In this document: piece after piece, positions 44,956 to 54,642 of the stretch
Position numbering within the stretch: position 1 is the stretch's first letter
Layout: each line of letters begins with the position of its first letter
Origin: Candidatus Acidiferrum typicum
GTDB lineage: Bacteria > Acidobacteriota > Terriglobia > Acidiferrales > UBA7541
Direction: 5' to 3'
DNA: 64,000 bases
NCBI GenBank assembly: GCA_025463055.1
Contig: JAOAPV010000038.1
Span: forward strand, 110,845-174,844
Made by a program: the position numbers and the translations under genes
The notes under the pieces: generated by a model
Database searches by the model: none
What the model saw: only the letters and a program-made list of their open reading frames with translations
Told to the model about the DNA's origin: nothing

Positions 44956-46463
44956 TGCGACAGACAATGCTCGCCCGCGTCACGCGCGTGCGCGCCTCAG
45001 CCGCCCTGCGCGCCATCGTACTTGCCACTGGGATTTTGTGCGCCGGCTGTGCCGTGGGACCCAACTATAAGCGTCCTTCCGCCCCCTCAGCGACCAAATG
45101 GGATGTTGCTGAACCTTGGCGGGAAAGTGCTCCCAAGGATTCCCTCCCTAAGGGGCAGTGGTGGTCCGTCTTTCGCGATGAAGATCTGAACGCCTTGGAA
45201 ACTCAGGCGGTGGCCGCAAACCAAAGTATTAAGGTTTCGATTGCGCGTTTGGAACAGGCTCGCGCCACTGCTGCCATTCAGGTCTCCACTCTCTTTCCTA
45301 CATTGAGCACATCGCCCGGCGTCACAAGACAGCGCCTATCCGGAAATCGGGCCACCAGCGGCCTGCCGATCACATTGCGACCGATCACGCAAAATTCGTT
45401 CGCTGTGCCGTTTACCGTCAATTATGAGGTCGATTTATTTGGTCGCAGAAGGCGCAGCATCGAAGCCGCGGAAGCAAACTACCAAGCCAACGCGGCGGAT
45501 GTTGAGAATGTCCGTCTACTCGTCGCATCACAGCTAGCCGCCGATTATTTCAATCTTCGCGAGCTGGATTCCGAGCTGCAGATCCTCACGCACACGGTCG
45601 AAGCGCTCCAAAAGGGCCTGGATCTGGTGAATTCCCGTCACGCTGGCGGTGTCGCCTCCGGCTTGGACGTCGCGCAGGAAGAAACGCTGCTGAATACCAC
45701 GCGCACACAAGCCGTTCTCCTGCAGCAGCAGCGCAAACAATTTGAAGATGCTATAGCAGTGCTGGTCGGGCAACCCGCGCCGGATTTTCATATGGTGTCG
45801 CGCGTGCTAAATGCGGAGCCCCCCGCCCTCGATGCAGGATTGCCTTCCGATTTGCTCGAGCGGCGCCCGGATATAGCGGAGGCCGAGCGGCAAATGGCCG
45901 TGGCTAACGCCCAGGTCGGGGTGGCGCAGGCCGCCTATTACCCCTCCCTACCGCTTTTTGCTCAGGGTGGCTGGCAAGCCGCCGATATCGCCAAACTGGC
46001 CAACGCAAGCAGCGCGTTTTGGGCGCTCGGCGCCAATGTGGCGCAGGAGATCTTCACTGGTGGAGCGCGGCGTGCAGAGTTCCAGTTTGCGCGCGCCGGC
46101 TATGACGCAAACGTCGCAAATTACCGCCAGACTGTCCTGATCGCCTTCCAGGAGGTTCAGGACCAAATCAACGGGCTGACGGTGTTAATCCAAGCGCAGC
46201 AAACGCAGCAGCAAGCAGTTGATGCGGCGCGGCGGACCCTAAATATCTCCACGAGCCGTTACAGCGGAGGCTTGGTCAGCTATCTGGATGTGGTGACCGC
46301 GCAACAGAATCTGCTCACCGACGAGCAGCAACTCGCGGTGATCCGAGGGCAACGGCTGGTGTCCAGCGTACTGCTGGTCAAGGCGCTAGGCGGAGGTTGG
46401 GACGCGTCCAGCTTGGCAGCCGTGCAAGTAAAACCTAAGCTGAAAGACATCATCGCGCCGTAA
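44955..46463 (+). CDS. RND outer-membrane factor, NodT/OprM-type lipoprotein
   Basis: A 502-residue TolC-superfamily channel protein. A lipobox LCAGC in the leader predicts lipidation. CAVGPNYKRPSAP, the coiled-coil repeats LDVAQEETLLNTTRTQA and LTVLIQAQQTQQQAVDAARR, and SGGLVSYLDVVTAQQNLL are NodT signatures. It closes the efflux operon, so the three proteins should form one tripartite exporter. Substrate is unknown. Confidence 0.93.
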   Translation: MRQTMLARVTRVRASAALRAIVLATGILCAGCAVGPNYKRPSAPSATKWDVAEPWRESAPKDSLPKGQWWSVFRDEDLNALETQAVAANQSIKVSIARLEQARATAAIQVSTLFPTLSTSPGVTRQRLSGNRATSGLPITLRPITQNSFAVPFTVNYEVDLFGRRRRSIEAAEANYQANAADVENVRLLVASQLAADYFNLRELDSELQILTHTVEALQKGLDLVNSRHAGGVASGLDVAQEETLLNTTRTQAVLLQQQRKQFEDAIAVLVGQPAPDFHMVSRVLNAEPPALDAGLPSDLLERRPDIAEAERQMAVANAQVGVAQAAYYPSLPLFAQGGWQAADIAKLANASSAFWALGANVAQEIFTGGARRAEFQFARAGYDANVANYRQTVLIAFQEVQDQINGLTVLIQAQQTQQQAVDAARRTLNISTSRYSGGLVSYLDVVTAQQNLLTDEQQLAVIRGQRLVSSVLLVKALGGGWDASSLAAVQVKPKLKDIIAP

Positions 46464-46530
46464 GATCCCGGTTGAGATGCCGCTTTTTACGTCCAGAATC
46501 CGCGGACTCCTGATGGTGCTGCAAGTCTCT

Positions 46531-46773
46531 TTAGCCCCGGTGACTGACTACTTTTCCCAGAACTCGCCTGCTTTTATAGCTGAATACCACGTACGAACCC
46601 GGCACATGCAAGGCGACGCGGCGCATGTACTCTCTGGCGGCCCGCAACTTAGCCAGCGATTCAATCTTAATCAGGGCGCAATTCTCAAGCACCCGGCATA
46701 CGCAAAACTCGTTGTGCTCCGCAAAATGGTACGACGCCGGGGTCACGGGTCCATTGCAATTTAGGTCTTTCAT
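46531..46773 (-). CDS. Small hypothetical protein
   Basis: An 80-residue frame starting at ATG 46773 with GAGGT seven bases upstream. It contains paired Cys (FCVCRVL) and a basic helix (LAKLRAAREYMRRVAL), then VPGSYVVFSYKSRR. It stands alone in the gap between the efflux operon and the GT4 gene. I do not recognise the family; the plus-strand frame over the same bases lacks a ribosome site. Support rests mainly on the good start signal. Confidence 0.4.
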   Translation of the reverse strand: MKDLNCNGPVTPASYHFAEHNEFCVCRVLENCALIKIESLAKLRAAREYMRRVALHVPGSYVVFSYKSRRVLGKVVSHRG

Positions 46774-47130
46774 CGCGGTGACCTCATCTAGGATTTTACA
46801 AGCGCTTCCGCTGGACGATGAGTTTCGCGGGTGGCTGCCGAGGAGGCGGAGAGCGCGAGAAAGCAATCTATTACGTTTTAACACGAATGGTAAAGGCGAG
46901 ATTTCCCACTTTTCCACACCCTGTGAATTCTTCGCCCACAGCTTTTCCAACGGTCGCCAGCCCTACAGACCAGAGTCCCTGGTCGGCCTCGTCCACCCCG
47001 CCCTCGGTTCCCACACTCAGGGTGCCTAACCGAAATCCCCTAGCTCCGCTGGGGAGTTCCCTTGATACAAAAAAGCCTCAGTTCCCTTTATCCTCAGTGT
47101 TTTGATGGCCCTACGGCGAGAGGAGGACAT
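46774..47130. other. Intergenic segment before the GT4 gene
   Basis: These 357 bases contain a TTGATA (47062-47067) and TTTATC (47087-47092) pair, spaced 19 bases, which could be a weak promoter for the following gene. I see no ORF I would support and no strong hairpin. Confidence 0.5.
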
Positions 47131-48228
47131 TTGAAGATAGCCCAGGTAGCACCTCTTTACGAGAGCGTTCCACCCAAGCTTTACGGCGGCACCGAGCGGG
47201 TCGTCTCGTATTTGACAGAGGCACTGGTTGAAGATGGACACGACGTAACACTGTTTGCCAGCGGAGACTCCGAAACCTCGGCACGCTTGGTGCCATGTAG
47301 TCCGAAATCACTGCGGCTCAATAATCACCAGTGCATCGATCAGCTTGCGCATCATTTTGTGATGCTTGAGGAAGTCCTGGACCGCGCCGATCAATTTGAC
47401 ATGATTCACTTCCACGTGGACTACATGCACTTTCCACTCTCCAAACTCTCTGGACTCGTCCATCTCAGCACCCTGCACGGCCGCCTGGACTCGCCCGACC
47501 TCGTTCCTCTATATCGCAAGTACAAGAACATGCCGTTGATTTCGATTTCGCGCAACCAGCGCAAGCCGCTGCCTTGGGTCAATTGGGTCGGCAACGTGTA
47601 TCACGGTCTGCCAGAGGACCTTCTTCCGCTCGGAGACGGACGCGGAAATTACCTGGCGTTCCTGGGACGCATTTCGCCGGAAAAGCGGGTGGATCGCGCC
47701 ATCGAAATTGCCAAGGCGTTTAATATGCCCTTGAAAATCGCTGCAAAGGTGGATGCCTCGGATCGTTCCTACTTTGAACGCGAAATCAAGCACCTGCTGA
47801 ACACTCCGAATGTCGAGTTCGTTGGCGAAATCAACGAGCAGCAAAAGGGCGAGTTCCTGGGCAATGCGTACGCTTATCTGTTTCCCATCGATTGGCCCGA
47901 GCCCTTCGGACTCACGATGATTGAGTCGATGGCCTGCGGGACGCCCACGATCGCTTTCAATTGCGGTTCCGTGCCCGAAGTAATCACCAATGGGATCAGC
48001 GGTTTTATCGTGGAATCCGTGGACGAAGCGGTGCAGGCCGTACGCCAAGCGGCGACTCTCGACCGTGCCGCCTGCCGTGCCGAATTCATCAATCGCTTCA
48101 GCGCGCCCAAAATGGCGCGCCAGTACGTTAAGCTATACGAGGCGAGCGTCACGAAGCAGTATGAAACGAGCGTCACGTCGAAATCCGCGGACCCGGATAC
48201 CGAAATCGACTCGTTGCTCACGCTCTAG
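47131..48228 (+). CDS. Family-4 glycosyltransferase
   Basis: A 365-residue GT-B enzyme. KIAQVAPLYESVPPKLYGG and ERVVSYLTEALVEDGHDVTLF form the N-terminal Rossmann start; YLAFLGRISPEKRVDRAIEIA and the sugar-donor site PEPFGLTMIESMACGTPTIA (E-x7-E) follow. The start is TTG 47131 with AGGAGG four bases upstream; the ATG at 47062 would add an unconserved leader. It is followed 12 bases later by a debranching-type enzyme, so glycan or glycogen metabolism is likely. Confidence 0.9.
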   Translation: MKIAQVAPLYESVPPKLYGGTERVVSYLTEALVEDGHDVTLFASGDSETSARLVPCSPKSLRLNNHQCIDQLAHHFVMLEEVLDRADQFDMIHFHVDYMHFPLSKLSGLVHLSTLHGRLDSPDLVPLYRKYKNMPLISISRNQRKPLPWVNWVGNVYHGLPEDLLPLGDGRGNYLAFLGRISPEKRVDRAIEIAKAFNMPLKIAAKVDASDRSYFEREIKHLLNTPNVEFVGEINEQQKGEFLGNAYAYLFPIDWPEPFGLTMIESMACGTPTIAFNCGSVPEVITNGISGFIVESVDEAVQAVRQAATLDRAACRAEFINRFSAPKMARQYVKLYEASVTKQYETSVTSKSADPDTEIDSLLTL

Positions 48229-48240
48229 GACGGTTTTCTT

Positions 48241-50409
48241 TTGACGGACATTGTCCGCGTTGAAGACGAATACTATGTCCGCGCGTCTTCCGCGCTGGCG
48301 GACGACCGTACGCGTGTGCTCAAGTACGGCGACACTTTCGCCGTCTTCAACCGCTATGGGGATATTGAGGCGCTAGGAACCTCGCGGTTTGGTTTGTTCC
48401 ACGCCGAAACGCGCCATCTCTCCCGGCTCGCGCTTCGCCTGAATCAGAAACAGCCGCTACTTCTTAGCTCCACCATCCGCGAAGACAACGCTTTTCTGTC
48501 CGTGGATCTCACCAATGTGGACACCAACCTCAACGGCCATGGCGAACTCCCTCGAGGCACCGTGCATCTGTTCCGTTTGCAATTCCTGCGCGGCGCTACG
48601 TGTTACCAATTTGTGCGCCTGCTGAATTACGGCCTGGAGCCCGTCACAGTCTCCCTTGTACTGCAATTCGATGCGGACTTTGCGGACATCTTCGAAGTGC
48701 GCGGCACCAAACGTCCACGGCGAGGCGAGCGACTCTCCGATTACGCCGCCAAGGAGAAAGCGGTCCTATCGTATCGAGGGCTAGACGACGTTCTCCGCCG
48801 TACTTGCCTCGAGTTTTCGCCGGAGCCCGCGTCCCTTTCCACCCGGGAGGCTGCGTTTGAGATCGCTCTGGGGCCGAAAGAAGAAAAATCCGTATCCTGC
48901 ACGATAACGTGCGAGCGGAACTCTGCCCCCACGAGCGTGGAACCTTACCACTCTGCGTTCCGAAAACTTGAGAAAGAATTCGACCGCACCGGAATCGACG
49001 AGTGCGTCATTACAAGCTCTAGCGAAACCTTCAATGCATGGCTAACTCGTTCGTCCGCGGATTTGCGCATGCTCATCGACGGCAATCCCGAGGGTCCTTA
49101 CCCCTACGCTGGTGTGCCCTGGTTCAACACCGTATTTGGACGCGACGGCATTATCACCGCTCTCGAATGCCTGTGGATGGCGCCGCGCATCGCCGAAGGC
49201 GTACTCAAATATCTCGCGGAAACGCAAGCAACCAGCGAAGAGCGCGAGCGCGACGCCGAGCCCGGCAAAATCCTTCATGAGATGCGCCGCGGCGAAATGT
49301 CGGTCTTAGGCGAAGTGCCTTTTGCCCGCTACTACGGCAGCGTGGACTCCACGCCACTCTTTGTAATGCTCGCTGGCGCGTATTTCCTTCGCACACACAA
49401 TCTCTCCTTCCTGAAAGAAGTCTGGCCGCACGTCAAGCGTGCCATCGCCTGGATCGATACCTACGGCGACCGCGACAAAGATGGCTTCGTCGAATACGAA
49501 AAGCGTTCTTCCAAAGGATTGGTGCAGCAGGGCTGGAAAGATTCCCACGACTCCATTTTCCATGCCGATGGCCGCTTCGCCGATCCCCCCATTGCGCTTT
49601 GCGAAGTCCAGGCTTATGTCTATGCCGCCAAACGCTCCGCCGCGTTGATCGCCCGCGCGTTCCAGGAAACGGAATTCGCGGAAAGGCTCGAGGCGCAAGC
49701 CGAAGCCCTGCGCGATAAATTTGACCAGGTGTTCTGGTCCGATGATTTAGGGATGTATGCTCTCGCCTTGGATGGTGAAAAAAGACAGTGCCGCGTGCGC
49801 ACATCAAATGCGGGACACGCCCTTTACTGCAAAATTGCGAAAGAAGAACGAGCCAAGACTCTCGCCTCTTCGCTAATGACAGAACAACTTTTCTCGGGAT
49901 GGGGCATTCGTACCGTTGGCTCCGGCGAGTCTCGCTACAATCCCATGTCGTATCACAACGGCTCTGTGTGGCCCCACGATAATGCCCTCATCGGCATGGG
50001 ATTTTCTTTCTACGGGTTCCCTCAGAAATCTTCCGAGATCCTTCACGCATTATTCGAAGTCAGCCGCGATGTTGAACTTCAGCGTCTCCCCGAACTGTAC
50101 TGCGGATTCCACAAGCGGCCGGGCACCAGCGGTCCTACCCTTTATCCCGTTGCCTGTGCGCCGCAAGCGTGGGCTGCGGGCGCCGTCTTCCTGTTGCTGC
50201 GCGCCTGTCTCGGTATGACCGTGCGCGCGCCCGAGCGCCAGATTTGTTTTGCCCATCCGGTCCTTCCGATCAACGTGGATGAAGTGCGCATCCAGAATCT
50301 AAAGGTCGTCGATGCCACGGTCGACCTCCTGATGCGTCGCCAAAAGGATGGCGTAGCCGTAGAAGTTTTGCGCCGTCGCGGCGAAATCGAAATTGTCGAA
50401 ACGCTGTGA
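48241..50409 (+). CDS. Amylo-alpha-1,6-glucosidase-like (glycogen debranching) enzyme
   Basis: A 722-residue protein. The N-terminal domain matches the GDE-N-bis family: GDTFAVFNRYGDIEALG, GLFHAETRHLSRLAL. It is followed by an (alpha/alpha)6 barrel with YPYAGVPWFNTVFGRDG, which contains the catalytic-region Asp, QQGWKDSHDSIFHADG, and YNPMSYHNGSVWPHDNALI. It should hydrolyse alpha-1,6 or related glucosidic links in the cytosol. A TTG start follows a poor ribosome site; no better start was seen. It is coupled with the GT4 gene, a pairing consistent with alpha-glucan turnover. Confidence 0.9.
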   Translation: MTDIVRVEDEYYVRASSALADDRTRVLKYGDTFAVFNRYGDIEALGTSRFGLFHAETRHLSRLALRLNQKQPLLLSSTIREDNAFLSVDLTNVDTNLNGHGELPRGTVHLFRLQFLRGATCYQFVRLLNYGLEPVTVSLVLQFDADFADIFEVRGTKRPRRGERLSDYAAKEKAVLSYRGLDDVLRRTCLEFSPEPASLSTREAAFEIALGPKEEKSVSCTITCERNSAPTSVEPYHSAFRKLEKEFDRTGIDECVITSSSETFNAWLTRSSADLRMLIDGNPEGPYPYAGVPWFNTVFGRDGIITALECLWMAPRIAEGVLKYLAETQATSEERERDAEPGKILHEMRRGEMSVLGEVPFARYYGSVDSTPLFVMLAGAYFLRTHNLSFLKEVWPHVKRAIAWIDTYGDRDKDGFVEYEKRSSKGLVQQGWKDSHDSIFHADGRFADPPIALCEVQAYVYAAKRSAALIARAFQETEFAERLEAQAEALRDKFDQVFWSDDLGMYALALDGEKRQCRVRTSNAGHALYCKIAKEERAKTLASSLMTEQLFSGWGIRTVGSGESRYNPMSYHNGSVWPHDNALIGMGFSFYGFPQKSSEILHALFEVSRDVELQRLPELYCGFHKRPGTSGPTLYPVACAPQAWAAGAVFLLLRACLGMTVRAPERQICFAHPVLPINVDEVRIQNLKVVDATVDLLMRRQKDGVAVEVLRRRGEIEIVETL

Positions 50410-50543
50410 GCTTCTCCGCGTGTGCGGTTTGGACTCTTCCTCGGAACGCGCCATAATTAGAGTGCGCTCGCGTTGGCATGCAACCCGCCGCTCGTCCCGC
50501 GCGGTCCAATATCTAGTCCCCACCAGCAAGGAGACCAAGAGCA

Positions 50544-51503
50544 ATGGCTGATGAATTCGGATTTCGACCCAACAAACTGCCAAGGCGCTCCATGCGCCGA
50601 ATTGCCACGATAGCGATTCTGGCTGCTTCTGTGCTTGCATGCTCTCTCGCGGCTCAGCAGCAAGGGCCGCTGCCTACCCCTCCCGCTTCCGGCACCGGTC
50701 AGCCCGCTCCCCCAACCCAGCCGGCCGCTGCCTCTCCGGCTCCCGCACCGAAAACGCAGAGCGATTCCGGCACCATCAACCATGATCCGCCTTCAATTCC
50801 CGTCGAGCAGATCATTCAGAAATTTGGCGACCGCGAGCTGGAGTTTAAGAAAGAGCGCGACAACTATACCTACAACCAGAGTTTCGTCGTGCAAGTGATC
50901 GACAGTGATAACCAGGTCGCGGGCGAGTATCGTATGACCAGCGACATTCTGTTCACCCCGGACGGGAAGCGCTATGAAAAGGTCACCAGCGCGCCTCCTC
51001 CAACCCTGGAGCGCGCGGGCATGAGCCTCTCGCAGCAGGATCTGGACGACGTAGAGCACGTTCAGCCGTTCGTGCTGACCACGACGGACTTGCCGAAATA
51101 TGACGTGAAATACGTCGGTCGCGAACAGCTAGACGAACTGAGTACGTACGTTTTTGACGTCGCCCCGAAAAAAATCGAGAAGAACCAACGCTACTTTCAG
51201 GGCCGCATCTGGGTGGACGATAAAGATCTCAACATCGTAAAGAGCGACGGCAAAGCAGTGCCCGATATCATTAAGAAGAATAACGAGAACATTTTCCCCC
51301 GCTTTGAGACATTCCGGGAAAACATCGAGGGAAACTACTGGTTCCCAACCTATACCCGATCCGATGATGTACTGCACTTCAGCAGCGGCCCGATTCATAT
51401 GCGCATGACCATTCGTTACGCCAACTATAAGCGTTTCGGCGCCACCATCAAGATCGGCAACCCAGTGGAAATCAAGGACGACAAGAAACCCAATAAGCCC
51501 TGA
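50544..51503 (+). CDS. Secreted protein, outer-membrane lipoprotein-sorting-like fold
   Basis: A 319-residue protein with a signal peptide (IATIAILAASVLACSLA), a Pro/Ala-rich linker, and a beta-rich body of about 230 residues. The strand pattern (YVFDVAPKKIEK, GRIWVDDKDLNIVKSDG, YWFPTYTRSDDVLHF) resembles LolA-like or outer-membrane lipoprotein carrier folds, but I see no decisive motif. AAGGAG precedes the ATG. It is between a debranching gene and a His/Asp-rich secreted protein. Function unknown. Confidence 0.65.
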   Translation: MADEFGFRPNKLPRRSMRRIATIAILAASVLACSLAAQQQGPLPTPPASGTGQPAPPTQPAAASPAPAPKTQSDSGTINHDPPSIPVEQIIQKFGDRELEFKKERDNYTYNQSFVVQVIDSDNQVAGEYRMTSDILFTPDGKRYEKVTSAPPPTLERAGMSLSQQDLDDVEHVQPFVLTTTDLPKYDVKYVGREQLDELSTYVFDVAPKKIEKNQRYFQGRIWVDDKDLNIVKSDGKAVPDIIKKNNENIFPRFETFRENIEGNYWFPTYTRSDDVLHFSSGPIHMRMTIRYANYKRFGATIKIGNPVEIKDDKKPNKP

Positions 51504-51667
51504 TACTCTCCTGATTGGACGAACAACTGTACCGAAGGCCGGTGCCGAATCGGCAACTCCGCGCTCCGATTCATTCCGTCTGCGCCAGAACTGCGCGACA
51601 ATTTCATAGTACCCACACACCCGAGGCTTTGACGCAAGGTCGGCGGAGCCCATCAGGAGAGACATAC

Positions 51668-52186
51668 ATGAAGAAGCTGATTTTGGGGACTGCTCTGTGC
51701 ACCTTGGCCGGCACTCTTACGCTCGCCGCTCCGTCTCAAGACCGCGATGACCATCGCGACCACGGCCGCGACGAGCACCACGACAATGGCAAGCACAACG
51801 GATGGGACAAGCACGACCGTGGCGACGAGCGCCATGACAACGGCAAGCATAAAGGCTGGGACAAGCAGGAAGCCCGCGCCAATTATCGCGGCTGGGACCA
51901 TGAGCACGACCGCATCGTCCCCGGTCGCGAGTATCCACATGGCCATTACGGGCACGTCAAGCAAGTCTTCGTTGCGCGCTCCATCGATTACCGCACCCGC
52001 AATGTCATTCTCTACGATCGTTCCAACTGGGTAGTTGCTTCTTACGACCTCGACCGCTGCCGCGATTGGCAATGGGACCGCGACCAGGTTTACGTCTATG
52101 ACGACGACCACCACGCGGGCTGGTATCTGCTTTTCAATTCCCGCCTGGGCCGCTACGTCCACGTCGAATTTTCCGGCGTCCGCTAA
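51668..52186 (+). CDS. Secreted His/Asp-rich repeat protein
   Basis: A 172-residue protein with a signal peptide (LILGTALCTLAGTLTLAA). Residues 25-66 are highly charged and contain two near-identical units, HHDNGKHNGWDK (37-48) and RHDNGKHKGWDK (55-66), suited to binding divalent metals. The remainder is a beta-rich domain with RNVILYDRSNWVV and VYVYDDDHHAGWY. AGGAGA precedes the ATG. A Rho-independent terminator follows the stop. Function unknown. Confidence 0.75.
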   Translation: MKKLILGTALCTLAGTLTLAAPSQDRDDHRDHGRDEHHDNGKHNGWDKHDRGDERHDNGKHKGWDKQEARANYRGWDHEHDRIVPGREYPHGHYGHVKQVFVARSIDYRTRNVILYDRSNWVVASYDLDRCRDWQWDRDQVYVYDDDHHAGWYLLFNSRLGRYVHVEFSGVR

Positions 52187-52218
52187 GCGACCTGTTATTG
52201 TTGGAGCGAATTCTTGTT

Positions 52219-52242
52219 AGGGCGCATGTCCGCGCCCTTTTT
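52219..52242 (+). terminator. Rho-independent terminator
   Basis: AGGGCGC (52219-52225) and GCGCCCT (52232-52238) form a seven-base GC-rich stem around a six-base loop, followed by TTTTT up to 52242. It ends the His/Asp-rich gene; the opposite strand ends the DPP4-like gene 8 bases on. Confidence 0.85.
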
Positions 52243-52249
52243 GCACAAT

Positions 52250-54502
52250 CTACAGATTGTCTAGGAAGAACTGGGTAACGCGGTTCATCAGCACTTTGCG
52301 CGCCGCGGGGTCGCTGACCCCGTGCCCGCGCCCAGGAAATGGCATCACTTCCACGTACTTCTGCAATTCGATCAGCCTGTCAATCAGCGATAGCGTGTTC
52401 GCAAAATGCACGTTATCGTCGCCCGTGCCATGCGCGATCAGCAGCTTGCCCTTCAATTTCTCCGCTTCATTGATCGGCGACGATGCTCGATAACCCAATT
52501 CATTTTGTGGCAGCAGTCCTAAATATCGTTCCGTATAGATTGAGTCGTAGAAGTGCCAATCTGTTACTGGCCCGCCCGCGAAACCCGCCTTGAAAACGCT
52601 GCCCGTCTCAAATATCGCGTGCAACGTCATGTGTCCGCCGTAACTCCAGCCCCAAATGCCGATGCGCTCCGCATCAACGTACGGCAGCGACTTCAGGTAC
52701 GTCACGCCATCGAGTTGATCGGAAAGCTCCTGCGCTCCCAGCCGAAAGTGGATCGGCTCCTCAAAAACATGCCCACGCCCGCCCGATCCCCGGTTATCGA
52801 GTGCAAAAATAATGTAGCCCTTCTGCGCCATCAACTGGTGCCACAGGCCCGTGCTGCCTCCCCACGCATTTGAGACCACCTGCGCGTGCGGCCCTCCATA
52901 AGTAAAGATCAGTACGGGATATTTCTTCGAGCTATCGAAATCAGGCGGCTTGATCATTGCGGCATTCAGCGGCATGCCGTCGTGCGCCTTCACGGAAAGA
53001 AACTGCGGCGCGGACAGATGGTATTCGCCGAGTTCCGGGTCCTTGTTTTCGTTGATCACCCGCAGCAGCGAACCGTCGGCCCGAGCCACGTCCTGCCGCA
53101 GCGGCGTCATCACATCGGAGTACGTGTCAACAAACGCCGAAGCATCCGGCGCCATGTTCACGCCGTGCGTCCCGTTGTGAATCGTGATGCGGCTGATTGC
53201 GGAGCCATCGAGCGAAACGCGATAAAGGTGCCGCTCCAGCGGCGATTTCGCCGTGCCCGTGAAGTACACCACGCCTTTTCCTTCATCCACGGCGTCCACG
53301 CCGGACACTTCCCATTCGCCCTTCGTGATCTGCGCAAGCTGCTTGCCCTCGAGGTCATACAGATAAAGATGCCGATAGCCCGATCGCTCGCTCGCCCACA
53401 GAAACCTCTTTCCATCCTTTAGAAACCGCAGGTCATTGTTGACGTTGATCCAATATTGATCCTGCTCGGTCAAAGGAGTGCGCGTCTGCCCCGTTGCTGC
53501 GTCCGAAATCAGTAAGTCCAAAATCGTTTGCTGGCGATTCAGCCTTTGAATCGCAACGTGCTTTGAGTCCGTAAGCCAATTGACTCGCGCGATGTAAATA
53601 TCCGTGTTCTCGCCCGTATCCATCGCATGCGCCTCGCCGCCACCAACCGGCGCGACGAATACGCGCACAATCGGATTGCCGCCTCCCGCCGGAGGATAGC
53701 GCTCCTCCTCCGCTTCGCCCGCCGGCGAAGTAAAATCCACCAAAGGATATTTCGCCACCTTGCGTTCGTTCATCTCAAAATAGGCAATCGCCGAAGAATC
53801 CGGCGCCCACCAATACGCTGTAGTGATCTCCAGCTCCTCCGGATAAACCCAATCGAGCTCGCCCTTGCGCACTTCCTCCGTCCCGCCTTCCGTGAACGCG
53901 CGCTCTTTCCCATCCGCCACGCTGACCAGCCACAAATTGTGACTGCGCACGAAACTCACATAGCGCCCGTCAGGCGAGATTTTCGGATCGGCGATACTTT
54001 CCTTGCCGGAAACCACCGTTCGCGAAACTTGTGTTTTCAGATCGAACCACGCGAGCGACGTGGGCCCTTGAAAAAGAAGCGCGCCTCCCCCCGGCGCCCA
54101 TTGATATTCCGCGGGCGGATGTCGTCCCAGCCCTGTTGCCTGCGTTCTTTGCTCGGCGTCCGCGGGCAAAACCGATTCCAGCTTTTCCGCGGAAAGCAGT
54201 ACGCGCCGCTGCCCGGAGGCAACATCCACGGCCCAAAGCTCCGTCTTTCCTGCCTTTCCCGTGCCATTGCTCTCAAAAAAGCTGATCTGCTTCGAGTCCC
54301 GCGTCCACGCAATCCCGCGCGTCAAGCGCCCGCTCAAGCTCGGCTCGCTATAGATCCGATCCACCGTAAGCGGCTTGGACGAAGCGGGCGTCGCCACACC
54401 CGTCGCCCCAGGCTGTTGTTGCGCGAGGCAGACAAGCGGAGAACCCGCGCAAACAAGCAATAAAAAACTGCAAGCCACACCTACGTCGACCAAACGCCGC
54501 AT
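52250..54502 (-). CDS. Dipeptidyl-peptidase-IV-type serine peptidase (S9)
   Basis: A 750-residue S9B-family exopeptidase that releases N-terminal dipeptides, often after Pro. A signal peptide precedes an eight-bladed beta-propeller (about 60-480), and the alpha/beta-hydrolase domain follows. The nucleophile is in GWSYGGH, the Asp in GTGDDNVHF and the His in GRGHGVSD. The FTYGGPHAQ and RGSGGRG oxyanion-region motifs are present. It is a likely periplasmic enzyme, standing alone on the minus strand. Confidence 0.95.
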   Translation of the reverse strand: MRRLVDVGVACSFLLLVCAGSPLVCLAQQQPGATGVATPASSKPLTVDRIYSEPSLSGRLTRGIAWTRDSKQISFFESNGTGKAGKTELWAVDVASGQRRVLLSAEKLESVLPADAEQRTQATGLGRHPPAEYQWAPGGGALLFQGPTSLAWFDLKTQVSRTVVSGKESIADPKISPDGRYVSFVRSHNLWLVSVADGKERAFTEGGTEEVRKGELDWVYPEELEITTAYWWAPDSSAIAYFEMNERKVAKYPLVDFTSPAGEAEEERYPPAGGGNPIVRVFVAPVGGGEAHAMDTGENTDIYIARVNWLTDSKHVAIQRLNRQQTILDLLISDAATGQTRTPLTEQDQYWINVNNDLRFLKDGKRFLWASERSGYRHLYLYDLEGKQLAQITKGEWEVSGVDAVDEGKGVVYFTGTAKSPLERHLYRVSLDGSAISRITIHNGTHGVNMAPDASAFVDTYSDVMTPLRQDVARADGSLLRVINENKDPELGEYHLSAPQFLSVKAHDGMPLNAAMIKPPDFDSSKKYPVLIFTYGGPHAQVVSNAWGGSTGLWHQLMAQKGYIIFALDNRGSGGRGHVFEEPIHFRLGAQELSDQLDGVTYLKSLPYVDAERIGIWGWSYGGHMTLHAIFETGSVFKAGFAGGPVTDWHFYDSIYTERYLGLLPQNELGYRASSPINEAEKLKGKLLIAHGTGDDNVHFANTLSLIDRLIELQKYVEVMPFPGRGHGVSDPAARKVLMNRVTQFFLDNL

Positions 54503-54642
54503 GAACCCTCCTCAACCGGCCCATAGTTTAACGTGACCGCTCCCCATCGTGTGGGGCGGAGCATGCTCCCCCGTAGCGCCCAAGTTACTGCTCGAAGGGT
54601 GGAACTCGCGTTGATTAAAAGCTAGTATATCGGCCAGCTACA

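Noticed and set aside
46625..47029. 134-codon plus-strand frame
   Set aside because: It overlaps the better supported 80-residue minus-strand gene and has no ribosome site or domain.
53627..54463. 278-codon plus-strand frame opposite the DPP4-type gene
   Set aside because: It is Arg-rich with no motif, and the minus strand carries a complete catalytic triad and propeller.
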